From Pseudomonas sp. LBUM920 (GTDB lineage: Bacteria > Pseudomonadota > Gammaproteobacteria > Pseudomonadales > Pseudomonadaceae), in assembly GCF_003852315.1 (NCBI RefSeq), contig NZ_CP027762.1, forward strand, positions 186,001 through 250,000: 64,000 nt of DNA, written 5' to 3'. The translations under genes and the position numbers were made by a program. Position 1 is the stretch's first letter. Every line of letters begins with the position of its first letter. Of this stretch, positions 18,854-25,327 are shown piece by piece. Below the pieces are notes generated by a model. It worked only from the letters and a program-made list of their open reading frames with translations, was not told the origin of the DNA and did not search any database.

Positions 18854-19836
18854 TTCAGTGCGAGCGCTCGGGCGTAAACCCGAAATGGCCCTCCTTCAAA
18901 AGTGTGCTGGGGCGCATAGCCAAGGGGCCACACGTCTCAGATGAATACGAGTTGAATGGCATCCGTGAATATGTTGAGCGCGGCGATGCATTTGCGAAGC
19001 CATCAATGCCTGTACCGAATAGTGACAACGTTACGCGTAGTAGCTCCGAATGGATGGCCGTCACACGAGCCCACAAGGTATTGGCAACCGCCCCAGATAA
19101 CCCGCAATGGCTTCTGGAATTGGCCCATTGGCTGCGCTATTACCAAGTAGGAATTTGGCAGTTGTTCTTCTGGGCGGGTCAGTTCGACATTATTGCCAAA
19201 GCGACAGGCAATGATCGACGCCGCCAAAACTACAGCATCCAAACCGCCACCAATATGATGGCCGCCATGGCGATCCTAGGATGGAAGGATGCCGTCATCC
19301 ATCAGGGCTATCTCACCCATGCGGCTCTCAACCGTGGGCATCAATTAGTGATTGAGTACGAAGAGCAACACCGCCGCGCCCAAGCCTTTATGCTGCGTGT
19401 GTTTGCCGATTGGGTGGGCGATGTCTCGCATCAATGGCCTGCTTATGCTTACGACGAACCCATCTACGAAGCCTTGTTGGCCAAGTGGCGCACTCCCAGC
19501 CCCGACGACCTGATGCCCTGCCTGTTGGCCGCGTGTGACCGCCACACTTGGCAAACCGGCAAAGAGAGCCTGAAGAATTCCTACGACTTCAATCAGGACT
19601 GGCACTTGGAGCGCGTGCCGGTGGAAATTCTCTATATCCTGCGCCTACGCCAGTGGGAAGGTTTAGCCAATCCGCAGAAGATTGATCATCCGCTGCTGGC
19701 CGCGCCCTTTGACCAATTGCCGCCCGAGCAACCAGTGCCTGAGTTGGACAAGTTGATGCAAGGTGTGCTAAAGCGCGCAAGGGAAGACTGGCCACAGTAC
19801 GATGAAGTGCTGTCTTTGCCAGCATTGAAGAGTTGA
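18838..19836 (+). CDS. PoNi-like immunity protein (DUF1910/DUF1911) for the TpsA toxin tip
   Basis: The gene overlaps the last 16 bases of tpsA, starting at ATG 18838, so translation is probably coupled. The 332-residue cytoplasmic protein has no signal peptide. It is mostly helical and carries YAYDEPIYEALLAKW and LMPCLLAACDRHT, followed by ERVPVEILYILRLRQWEGL, which resemble the DUF1911 C-terminal half of PoNi proteins. PoNi proteins neutralise PoNe nucleases, matching the PD-(D/E)XK tip of the upstream TpsA. It should protect the producer and its kin. The family assignment is from pattern recognition and could be settled by a profile search. Confidence 0.75.
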   Translation: MDQEVIQCERSGVNPKWPSFKSVLGRIAKGPHVSDEYELNGIREYVERGDAFAKPSMPVPNSDNVTRSSSEWMAVTRAHKVLATAPDNPQWLLELAHWLRYYQVGIWQLFFWAGQFDIIAKATGNDRRRQNYSIQTATNMMAAMAILGWKDAVIHQGYLTHAALNRGHQLVIEYEEQHRRAQAFMLRVFADWVGDVSHQWPAYAYDEPIYEALLAKWRTPSPDDLMPCLLAACDRHTWQTGKESLKNSYDFNQDWHLERVPVEILYILRLRQWEGLANPQKIDHPLLAAPFDQLPPEQPVPELDKLMQGVLKRAREDWPQYDEVLSLPALKS

Positions 19837-19840
19837 ATAG

Positions 19841-19899
19841 GTGCAAAAGGGCTTTGAAGGGAAGAAATAGGGGTCAGACCACGGTTTTTTTCTTTACCC
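19841..19899 (+). mobile_element. Cassette junction motif followed by a remnant left end of the RAYT-type element (copy A)
   Basis: GTGCAAAAGGGC lies 5 bp after the PoNi-like gene and matches the junction motif in tpsA. About 20 bases later the left terminus GAAATAGGGGTCAGACC (from 19864) of the repeated element begins. It is followed only by a T-rich tract before toxin coding sequence resumes near 19897. No right end and no transposase sequence remain, so this is a scar of an insertion or deletion just inside the start of an orphan cassette. Confidence 0.6.
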
Positions 19900-20204
19900 C
19901 CTGGATATATAGCGGTATCTCGCTGGGTTTCTGCTGACGAGATTCCTTATTGGATACAAAATGGAGGAACGGCTATTCCCAATGGCATTGGAGCTGGTGG
20001 ACGTGTATATGTAACAATTCCGGGTGCGGCTAAGCCAGGCGGGACTGGTCCTGTACGGATAGACTTTGCCATTCCAGAAAAAGCTCTAAGTCAGGAGGGA
20101 AGCCAGAATGGAAGCAAATTTTTCAACCAGCTCAGAGTACACCTGTTTATAACGTTAAAATAAATGTGCCCGATGGCGTCAAACTTCCAGGAGTGACACC
20201 ATGA
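19897..20204 (+). pseudogene. Orphan toxin tip, C-terminal fragment with a frameshift
   Basis: Read from about 19897, this stretch encodes a domain with SRWVSADEIPYWIQNG, GAGGRVYVTIPGAAKPGG and VRIDFAIP. Near 20100 a one-base deletion shifts the frame. In the next frame the protein continues WKQIFQPAQSTPVYNVKINV and stops at a TGA overlapping the start of the next gene. There is no start codon and the N-terminal part is replaced by an element scar, so it is a disarmed cassette. The pattern recalls ADP-ribosyltransferase-like polymorphic toxin tips such as the Tre group, but that is a weak resemblance. It could be restored to function only by recombination into tpsA and repair of the frame. 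Confidence 0.65.
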
Positions 20205-20485
20205 GTTATATTGATGTGGTTGAATTTGGATTGGTTATTCGTCGGCAAGAGCTATTATCTAAGTTAATAGATATTGATAGGTTGTCAGCGGTGCTTGAGT
20301 TTGATATGCCGCTTGATATAAGCGCTGATCTGGTTTCCTTTGGGCCCTGTTTCGGTGGAGAGGCTGCGAATGAATTCATTCGCCGTTTGGAGGCGTTGGG
20401 CTTGCAATACGTTGATGATTTTTTTGTTTTTTCTGGGGACTTCCCGTTGTGGTGTAAATTTAAAGTAGCTATAAATAAAGGTTAG
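20201..20485 (+). CDS. Small orphan immunity protein (94 aa) paired with the preceding toxin remnant
   Basis: The ATG at 20201 overlaps the stop of the toxin remnant (ATGA) and has a GGAG ribosome site nine bases upstream, the classical toxin-immunity coupling. The protein is acidic, soluble and without a signal peptide (MSYIDVVEFGLVIRRQELLS). I do not recognise the family. Its position immediately after a polymorphic toxin tip, and its size, support an immunity role. Codon use is AT-rich compared with the flanking chromosome, which suggests horizontal origin. The frame is intact although its toxin is broken. Confidence 0.7.
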   Translation: MSYIDVVEFGLVIRRQELLSKLIDIDRLSAVLEFDMPLDISADLVSFGPCFGGEAANEFIRRLEALGLQYVDDFFVFSGDFPLWCKFKVAINKG

Positions 20486-20502
20486 TTGGCAAAAAAATTA
20501 TA

Positions 20503-20658
20503 GGTGCAAAAAGTATCGGTAATTGATATTTCATCTGGTAAAAAAGGCGCGGGGGCATCCTTGGAGCGAGATCTGTCTATGGCGACCCGTAAATTTTTCC
20601 AAAGTCGTGTAAGTAAAATTCATTCACATATCTACGAACTCTCACGGTCGAGTAACTA
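20503..20658 (+). pseudogene. Start of another orphan toxin cassette, truncated by the RAYT element
   Basis: GGTGCAAAAA at 20503 repeats the cassette junction motif 18 bp after the previous immunity gene. After an early frameshift the sequence reads SSGKKGAGASLERDLSMATR and then KFFQSRVSKIHSHIYELSRS. It ends at a TAG (20656-20658) created exactly where the left end of the intact element begins. There is no start codon, so it is not expressed by itself. I do not recognise the domain. The abrupt loss at the element boundary suggests that insertion or recombination removed the rest of the toxin and its immunity gene. Confidence 0.5.
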
Positions 20659-20715
20659 GGAAATAGGGGGCAGACCACGTTTTTCCGTTTTTCGTTTTTT
20701 AGAGTTCAGCAGAGT

Positions 20716-20724
20716 TGCTCTTTA
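20716..20724 (+). promoter_or_regulatory. boxA-like TGCTCTTTA in the element leader
   Basis: TGCTCTTTA followed by AAAAC matches the core of the rRNA antitermination boxA (TGCTCTTTAACA). It lies about 90 bp upstream of the transposase start. The same sequence is kept in the other leaders, at 21987, 22319, 23976 and 25377. A role in antitermination is inferred, not shown. Confidence 0.4.
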
Positions 20725-20814
20725 AAAACATGATTTATTTTTTGTAATTATTCCAATCTGTTGGCCTGTTGAAGGGCGGCTAAGCTGTAAGCTCCTATCC
20801 AGTTAGGGGTTTAT

Positions 20815-21513
20815 ATGGCTCGCCGTCCTAGAGTTTTACTGCCGGATATCCCGTTGCATATTATTCAGCGGGGAAACAATCGGTCTGCGTGTTTTTATTC
20901 AGATGAAGACTATATTTTTTACATCGATACATTAGCCGTGCTTGCTGAATTGTACGGCTGTAAAGTTCACGCATTGTGCTTGATGACAAATCATGTTCAT
21001 TTGTTGTTGACTCCCAGCTGTTGCGCAGGGGCCGGCCTGCTTATGAAGGGGCTGGGGCAGTGCTACGTTCAATATGTCAATCGAACATATCAACGAACGG
21101 GCACGTTGTGGGAAGGCCGTTTCCGCTCCTGTTTGGTTCAACAAGACAACTATGTTTTAGCTTGCTATCGATATATCGAAATGAACCCTGTTAGAGTCGG
21201 TATGGTTGCTCATCCGGGCGACTATCGCTGGACCAGCTATAGGGCAAACGCACAGGGCGAGCTGTCAGGCTTTATAAGCCCGCATGCGGTTTATAACGAA
21301 TTAGGTAGCGGCACCGCGCAACGAGCCGAAGCTTACCGGTCTATATTCAATGAACGACTTTCACCTGGGCTGATAGAACAAATTCGATCTTCTACAAACG
21401 GTAATTATGTTTTGGGCGATCAGAAGTTTGCGTCCGAGATCGCGCACGCATTAGGTAAAAGAGTTTCGCAGGGTGTGTCAGGGCGCCCAAAAAAGTATGA
21501 GTTAAAAGAATAG
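20815..21513 (+). CDS. REP-associated/IS200-like tyrosine transposase (Y1 HUH superfamily)
   Basis: The 232-residue protein has the HUH metal-binding motif as H60-V61-H62 in LMTNHVHLLLTP. A tyrosine-containing CYRYIEMNPVRVGM segment (Y118 or Y120 is the likely nucleophile) matches the Transposase_17/RAYT family. RAYTs nick and join single-stranded DNA and mobilise short palindromic repeats. The gene is the body of the element at 20659-21542 and starts ATGGCTCGCCG after GGGGTTTAT. Degraded copies of the gene occur at 22086, 22417, 24073 and 25460. The protein appears full length and could act in trans on the deletion derivatives nearby. Confidence 0.9.
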   Translation: MARRPRVLLPDIPLHIIQRGNNRSACFYSDEDYIFYIDTLAVLAELYGCKVHALCLMTNHVHLLLTPSCCAGAGLLMKGLGQCYVQYVNRTYQRTGTLWEGRFRSCLVQQDNYVLACYRYIEMNPVRVGMVAHPGDYRWTSYRANAQGELSGFISPHAVYNELGSGTAQRAEAYRSIFNERLSPGLIEQIRSSTNGNYVLGDQKFASEIAHALGKRVSQGVSGRPKKYELKE

Positions 21514-21572
21514 AAAAATAGTGGTCTGACCCTTATTTTCCCAGCTGGGGCCTAGTCCATGCCGGTGAGAAA

Positions 21573-21914
21573 ATGATGATTGCACATATGAAAAAAAATG
21601 AAATATACGTCAGGATGTTTTCTCTAGCGTTGCCTTATATAAGAAATATTCAGACTCTTGAGGAAAAAATAAAGGGTAAAGATAGGTCTTGTTATTTTGA
21701 AGCAGAGTTAGTGCATAACCTTGCCAGTAGTTTGTTGAGTTCTGAGTTTTCCGAGCATGACATATGGTTTTTAAATCATCAGGCTAAGTATTACTTTGAT
21801 AATTGTAGTGATGATATTTCACCAAATTACTGGGAGCATCTTAAATTAATTCGGGCTCTTTTTGAACTGGTTCCTGATATATTCAAAGCGAAATTATTAT
21901 GGGTCGGACCCTGA
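21573..21914 (+). CDS. Orphan small protein, probable immunity protein (113 aa)
   Basis: The gene begins 30 bp after the right end of the intact element. Just before it, a short reading frame ending QLGPSPCR and stopping at about 21567-21569 may be the last residues of a lost toxin tip. The protein is soluble and helical (MFSLALPYIRNIQTLEEKIK, EHDIWFLNHQAKYYFDNCSD) and lacks a signal peptide. I do not recognise the family. It is AT-rich like the other small genes of this array. Its placement between two element copies, where other units carry an immunity gene, makes immunity the most likely role. In-frame ATGs at 21576 and 21588 are alternative starts. Confidence 0.6.
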   Translation: MMIAHMKKNEIYVRMFSLALPYIRNIQTLEEKIKGKDRSCYFEAELVHNLASSLLSSEFSEHDIWFLNHQAKYYFDNCSDDISPNYWEHLKLIRALFELVPDIFKAKLLWVGP

Positions 21915-21938
21915 GGGATCCCCACAAATCTATCCTGG

Positions 21939-22270
21939 AGAAATAGGGGTCAGACCACGATTTTGTTTTTTAAAGTTCAGCAGAGTTGCTCTTTAAAAAC
22001 ATGATTTATTTTTTGTAATTATTCCAATCTGTTGGCCTGTTGAAGGGCGGCTAAGCTGTAAGCTCCTATCCAGTTAGGGGTTTATATGCTCGCCATTCTA
22101 GGGTTTTACTGCCGGATATCCCGTTGCATATTATTCAGCGTGGAAGCAATCGGTCTGCGTGTTTTTATTCAGATGAAGACTATAATTTTTTACATTGATA
22201 CATTAGCCGTGCTTGCTGAATTGTATAGCTGTAAAGTTCACGCATTGTGCTTGATGACAAATCATGTTTA
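21939..22270 (+). mobile_element. Truncated RAYT-type element (copy C) with a frameshifted transposase start
   Basis: The left end GAGAAATAGGGGTCAGACC, the leader and the boxA-like motif (21987) are all present. The transposase start has lost a G (ATGCTCGCC instead of ATGGCTCGCC), shifting the frame at once, and the copy stops after the segment encoding CLMTNHV. It has no right terminus because copy D begins directly at 22271. The structure suggests that D inserted into C, or that a deletion fused the two. Confidence 0.8.
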
Positions 22271-22550
22271 GGAAATAGGGGTCAGACCACGGTTTTGTTT
22301 TTTGGAGTCCAGCAGAGTTGCTCTTTAAAAACATAATTTATTTTTGTAATTATTCCAATCTGTTGGCCTGTTGAAGGGCGGCTAAGCTGTAAGCTCTTAT
22401 CCAGTTAGGGGTTTATATGGCTCGCCGTCCTAGGGTTTTACTGCCGGATATCCCGTTACATATTATTCAGCGGGGAAACAATCGGTCTGCGTGTTTTATT
22501 TAGATGAAGACTATATTTTTAGAAGAATAGTGGTATGACCCCTATTTTCC
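22271..22550 (+). mobile_element. Internally deleted RAYT-type element (copy D, about 280 bp)
   Basis: Both ends are present: GGAAATAGGGGTCAGACCAC on the left and TAGTGGTATGACCCCTATTTTCC-like on the right. The transposase gene is reduced to its first 28 or so codons (ATG at 22417, stop near 22502) joined to the 3' tail AGAAGAATAG. Copy H at 23928-24208 has the same deletion junction, so D and H are one lineage of non-autonomous derivative. Confidence 0.8.
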
Positions 22551-22551
22551 C

Positions 22552-22707
22552 CGAATAAAATGGGGGGCGGTGAAAGCTCCAACTAACTTGGTGTGGGCCT
22601 ACGGCGATGGAAAAGTGGTAGTTGCTCCGAGATCCCCTTCGAATCCAAATTGCCCGGACTTATCGAAGCAAGGTGAGTTCAAAATTTTTAATCCAGGTAA
22701 GCCATAG
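22552..22707 (+). pseudogene. Orphan toxin tip remnant (C-terminal about 50 codons)
   Basis: Immediately after the right end of copy D an open frame encodes IKWGAVKAPTNLVWAYGDGK and VVVAPRSPSNPNC, then ends QGEFKIFNPGKP. Its TAG stop (22705-22707) overlaps the GTG of the next gene. It has no start codon and its beginning coincides with the element end. This is the usual geometry of a toxin tip joined to its immunity gene. I do not recognise the toxin family. Confidence 0.6.
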
Positions 22708-23063
22708 TGTCTATTTCATTAGTTGTGTGCGAGCGATGCGGCGGTGGTTTGGTAAGTTTTGAGGAAAACAGCGCTAAAGGGCTAAGGTGTTCAGTTTGTG
22801 ACTGGTCGTTAGTTACTACGAACATGTCTGGTATTAAGGTTGATGAAGAGATATACGAAGTATTTTGTGTTGGTGATTATAGAAATAAATCACATATAAA
22901 GGCTGTGTCCGAGGTGTTCGGCTCTAATTTTTTAAAGTCCAGGGATTTACTTCAGCAGGGCATGTTTAGAATTTTTTCTGGAAAGGCTGTAGACGTATTA
23001 AGAGTTCGAAAAATTCTTGCTGAAGTTGGAGTTGAGTATATAATTAAACCCGATTTTATCTAG
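22707..23063 (+). CDS. Orphan immunity protein with a zinc-ribbon-like N-terminus (118 aa)
   Basis: The gene starts at a GTG sharing its first base with the stop of the toxin remnant, so translation is coupled. The N-terminus has two Cys pairs, CERCGGG and CSVCDWS, with the spacing of a small zinc ribbon. The remainder (AVSEVFGSNFLKSRDLLQ and IFSGKAVDVLRVRKILAEVG) looks like a compact alpha/beta domain. There is no signal peptide. An immunity role is inferred from context; I cannot name the family. The frame is intact, while its toxin partner is only a tail. Confidence 0.65.
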   Translation: MSISLVVCERCGGGLVSFEENSAKGLRCSVCDWSLVTTNMSGIKVDEEIYEVFCVGDYRNKSHIKAVSEVFGSNFLKSRDLLQQGMFRIFSGKAVDVLRVRKILAEVGVEYIIKPDFI

Positions 23064-23076
23064 GTTTGATGGCATA

Positions 23077-23229
23077 GATGCAAAAGAAATACAGGCTGGG
23101 GCTGGCAGGAATTGGAATGTTTTGGACGAGATTGCTATCCTTAACGTGGTAACGCAATCCACTCCTACAGCTTGCGGTGCTGCCTGTTGTGAGATGCTGT
23201 TGTGTGATATCTGTCATCTTTCCGCCTGA
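23077..23229 (+). pseudogene. Orphan toxin cassette start: papain-like/C39-like cysteine peptidase fragment
   Basis: The junction motif GATGCAAAAG opens the frame, which reads DAKEIQAGAGRNWNVLDEIA and then VTQSTPTACGAACCEMLL before a frameshifted tail and stop. The QSTPTACGAAC segment has the Cys-centred motif of papain-fold and C39-type peptidases, used as toxin tips in polymorphic toxins. No start codon is present. The rest of the domain and any immunity gene are missing, and a mini-element follows at 23302. This is the clearest orphan cassette start because the in-frame DAKE...GAG matches the tpsA boundary DAKGPGQ. Confidence 0.6.
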
Positions 23230-23301
23230 GATGAAAGTGGCCAGTACCAATTCGCCACCCTCTAAGCACATTGGGGCTACGGTACGAAACATGATGGCGG
23301 T

Positions 23302-23373
23302 GAAAGGGATCAGGCCACGGATTTATGTTTTTTTGAGGTCAACAGTGTTAATAGTGGTCTGACCCCTATTTCC
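23302..23373 (+). mobile_element. Mini-element E (72 bp, non-coding)
   Basis: The right end TAATAGTGGTCTGACCCC is identical to that of the larger copies. The left end GGGATCAGGCCACGG is a diverged version of GGGGTCAGACCACGG. Between them is only a short tract with TTTGAGGTCAACAGTG. The near-identical copy F at 24224-24298 shares this core and a 17 bp left flank (CGAAACATGATGGCGGT). It resembles a MITE derived from the RAYT element. Confidence 0.7.
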
Positions 23374-23377
23374 TCCC

Positions 23378-23515
23378 TGCAAAGGTGACATAGCCGCTGC
23401 CGCAGAAAAGGCTGAGTTGAAATCTTTAACCGTAAGAGCCATAGATGATAAAACAGGACTTCCGAAAAGCTATTACTGGGAGTCAGGTATGAAGTCTATT
23501 AAGGAGAAAAAATAG
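23378..23515 (+). pseudogene. Deaminase-type toxin tip, C-terminal remnant
   Basis: A few bases after mini-element E an open frame encodes CKGDIAAAAEKAELKSLTVR, then AIDDKTGLPKSYYWESG and a lysine-rich end. It stops at TAG directly before the next ATG (23516). The CKGDIAAAAEK block is the second zinc-ligand region of cytidine-deaminase-fold toxins, and a fuller paralogue with HAE and CGFC motifs lies at 24851-25327. The N-terminal part with the HAE motif is missing here, so it is inactive. Confidence 0.7.
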
Positions 23516-23917
23516 ATGATCATCGGAGGGTATACCCTTAGTCCTGAGCACGGCAGATCGCAAATCCCTCTCATTGATCAGCCGACCATGGAAGATGTAA
23601 GGTCCATTATATGTGAATATAGTAAAGTCGACGGCGTCGCTTCGTTGTCTATTTCCCCGGCGCCTGAAGCCGGACCTTACGAAATCAATCTTTATGCTGA
23701 TTCTGGAAATTATATTCTGATGCTGAACCAATACCTTGATGATGGTGAGCATGTTGTGCGTACTCTTAATAATACGTCGACTGGAGCAAAATTGGTTGAT
23801 GTTCTGGGCGATTACTATCCGGAGAGTTTTGTCACAAGAAATATAGAAATCGTTATTTCTTGTTTTCAAGAATTTTTGAGGTCCGGTGATGTAAGCTTTG
23901 CAGTGTTGAATGCTTAA
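23516..23917 (+). CDS. Immunity protein next to a deaminase toxin remnant (133 aa)
   Basis: The ATG follows the toxin stop with no gap (TAGATG), and AAGGAG lies about ten bases upstream. The protein is soluble, starting MIIGGYTLSPEHGRSQIPLI and containing YEINLYADSGNYILMLNQYL and a HVVRTLNN segment. This resembles small immunity proteins of the Imm1 type found beside deaminase toxins, but the family call is tentative. Its frame is complete. It is followed after 10 bp by another element copy (H), so the unit toxin remnant plus immunity gene is bracketed by mobile sequence on both sides. Confidence 0.7.
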   Translation: MIIGGYTLSPEHGRSQIPLIDQPTMEDVRSIICEYSKVDGVASLSISPAPEAGPYEINLYADSGNYILMLNQYLDDGEHVVRTLNNTSTGAKLVDVLGDYYPESFVTRNIEIVISCFQEFLRSGDVSFAVLNA

Positions 23918-23927
23918 AGTAAAAAAA

Positions 23928-24208
23928 GGAAATAGGGGTCAGACCACGGTTTTGTTTTTTGGAGTTCAGCAGAGTTGCTCTTTAAAAACATGATTTATTT
24001 TTGTAATTACTCCAATCTGTTGGCCTGTTGAAGGGCTGCTAAGCTGTAAGCTCTTATCCAGTTAGGGGTTTATATGGCTCGCCGTCCTGGGGTTTTACTG
24101 CCGGATATCCCGTTGCATATTATTCAGCGGGGAAACAATCGGTCTGCGTGTTTTTATTTAGATGAAGACTATATTTTTAGAAGAATCGTGGTCTGACCCC
24201 TATTTTCC
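23928..24208 (+). mobile_element. Internally deleted RAYT-type element (copy H, about 281 bp)
   Basis: The copy has the left end GGAAATAGGGGTCAGACCAC, the leader with TGCTCTTTA at 23976, a transposase start at 24073, the same internal deletion as copy D, and the right end GTGGTCTGACCCCTATTTTCC-like. The remaining gene fragment stops after about 35 codons. Mini-element F is joined directly to its right end. Confidence 0.8.
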
Positions 24209-24298
24209 CGAAACATGATGGCGGTGAAATAGCGATCAGGCCACGGGTTTATGTTTTTTTGAGGTCAACAGTGTTAATAGTGGTCTGCCCCCTATTTC
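24209..24298 (+). mobile_element. Mini-element F with its duplicated left flank
   Basis: The core GATCAGGCCACGGGTTTATG and right end TTAATAGTGGTCTGCCCC match mini-element E. The 16 bases before the core (GAAACATGATGGCGGT) also match the flank of E, so E and F were copied as a larger unit or recombined. Toxin coding sequence begins immediately after its right end. Confidence 0.65.
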
Positions 24299-24300
24299 CT

Positions 24301-24489
24301 CTATTTCTCTGGGGAAGTTAAATATATTGATAACACATCTGGGCACTATGAGCCTTCTGGTAGCGCTGCCCAGGCCGCAGCAGAAAAGGCACTCTCTCAA
24401 AAGGGGCTTGATGTGGGAGGGAAGTATATAGAAAAGTCTGGGTGCCAGATCCTGGCAATTCCAGAAAAGGTGCTTGGGTGCCGAAATGA
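24301..24489 (+). pseudogene. Orphan toxin tip remnant ending in a WVPxP-type tail, frameshifted
   Basis: The open frame after mini-element F reads YIDNTSGHYEPSGSAAQAAA and EKALSQKGLDVGGKYIEK. A one-base deletion near 24440 breaks it. In the next frame it continues WVPDPGNSRKGAWVPK and stops at TGA (24487-24489), overlapping the immunity start. SGHYxPS followed by a WVP-rich end is common at the C-termini of polymorphic toxins. The catalytic part is not present and there is no start codon. Confidence 0.65.
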
Positions 24490-24848
24490 GTAACGTAATT
24501 AAACAATTTGATATGCTTTGCAATGCGGCTGTGGCCGCTTTTAGCGAAGAGCTAGAGATTTCCTATGAGATGTCTTTGTTGAATATTTTGGAGTTTGTAA
24601 AAAAAAATCCTGGCTATAGAGAGGATTTTATAGACAGATTTAAAATGATGTTAACGTCTGGAAGCTCACCATTTGAAGCTGTAGCGTTTTGCATGCGTGA
24701 GCTTCAGTGGCGTGAAATTAAAGAATTTGTAATTTTAAATATGAATCCTTCGGAGAATCCTCGTAGTGAGGCTCTGCGAAGCACATTAACCGCATATGAC
24801 GAACTTTGGCCTGATGCGGATCTTTATAGTTACTACCGCATGGATTAG
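24486..24848 (+). CDS. Orphan immunity protein (120 aa)
   Basis: ATG 24486 overlaps the toxin stop as ATGA, so this is preferred over the upstream in-frame ATG at 24474. The protein is helical and acidic (MSNVIKQFDMLCNAAVAAFS, FVKKNPGYREDFIDRFKMML, FEAVAFCMRELQWREIKEFV) with no signal peptide. The family is not certain. Its arrangement with the SGHY toxin tail supports immunity. It is intact. The next cassette junction motif (GGTGCAAAAG) begins two bases after its stop. Confidence 0.65.
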   Translation: MSNVIKQFDMLCNAAVAAFSEELEISYEMSLLNILEFVKKNPGYREDFIDRFKMMLTSGSSPFEAVAFCMRELQWREIKEFVILNMNPSENPRSEALRSTLTAYDELWPDADLYSYYRMD

Positions 24849-24850
24849 TT

Positions 24851-25327
24851 GGTGCAAAAGAAACAGGTGCAGGAAAGGCGCCATACTCCTCGACTGCCTC
24901 GCCGGATGCTGAGGCTGGCATGCCGTACACCTATCCGGTAAAGGAGGCCGGTGCAAAAGGTATTTCTCCGGTTGTCACCGCAGAGGGAAAAATTGGAGAT
25001 GCGGCATTTACTGATGTAAACCAAACAGCTCGTCCAGTAGCTCAGGCAAATCCAGATGAGCCAACTCTGATAGCTGATCGAGTAAAGGCCAAAACTGAAG
25101 CACCAGGAAAATCTTTGCCGAATGGAAATATGGCTGACGCTCATGCAGAAATTGGCGTCATACAGCAGGCAAATAATGCTGGCAAGACTCAAGGTGCTGA
25201 TATGGCTATGAGCGTTGCAGGTAAAGATGTATGTGGATTTTGCAAAGGTGATATAGCGGCCGCTGCGGAAAAATCCGGATTGAGTTCTTTGACTATTCAA
25301 GCGATAGACGACGTAACTGGGAAATAG
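24851..25327 (+). pseudogene. Orphan deaminase-type toxin cassette, C-terminus cut by an element
   Basis: The frame opens at the junction motif (GAKETGAGKAPYSS) and has no start codon at that point, although an internal ATG occurs at 24920. The zinc-binding residues of a cytidine-deaminase fold are visible: H-A-E at 25142-25150 (DAHAEIGVIQQANNAG) and C-G-F-C at 25232-25243 (KDVCGFCKGDIAAAAEK). The sequence ends AIDDVTGK at a TAG supplied by the element end at 25319. The paralogous tail at 23378 continues about 18 residues further, showing what has been lost. Its immunity gene is also gone. Such toxins deaminate nucleic-acid bases or nucleotides. Confidence 0.7.

Larger units (their letters stand above)
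20659..21542 (+). mobile_element. Complete RAYT/IS200-like element with terminal inverted repeats (copy B)
   Basis: The element spans about 884 bp and is bounded by GGAAATAGGGGGCAGACCAC on the left and the inverted copy GTGGTCTGACCCTTATTTTCC-like end on the right. It contains a roughly 150 bp leader and one intact transposase gene (20815-21513). Other copies in 19860-25770 keep the same ends but lack most of the gene, so this is the only candidate here that could supply transposase to move them. No target-site duplication is evident. Confidence 0.85.

Noticed and set aside
22086..22271. Small open frame starting MLAILGFYCRI as a separate gene.
   Set aside because: It is a frameshifted reading of the RAYT transposase start in copy C.
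24920..25327. Treating the deaminase-like frame as an intact 135-aa gene starting at ATG 24920.
   Set aside because: The homologous reading extends upstream to the cassette junction at 24851, no ribosome site precedes the ATG, and the stop comes from the element.
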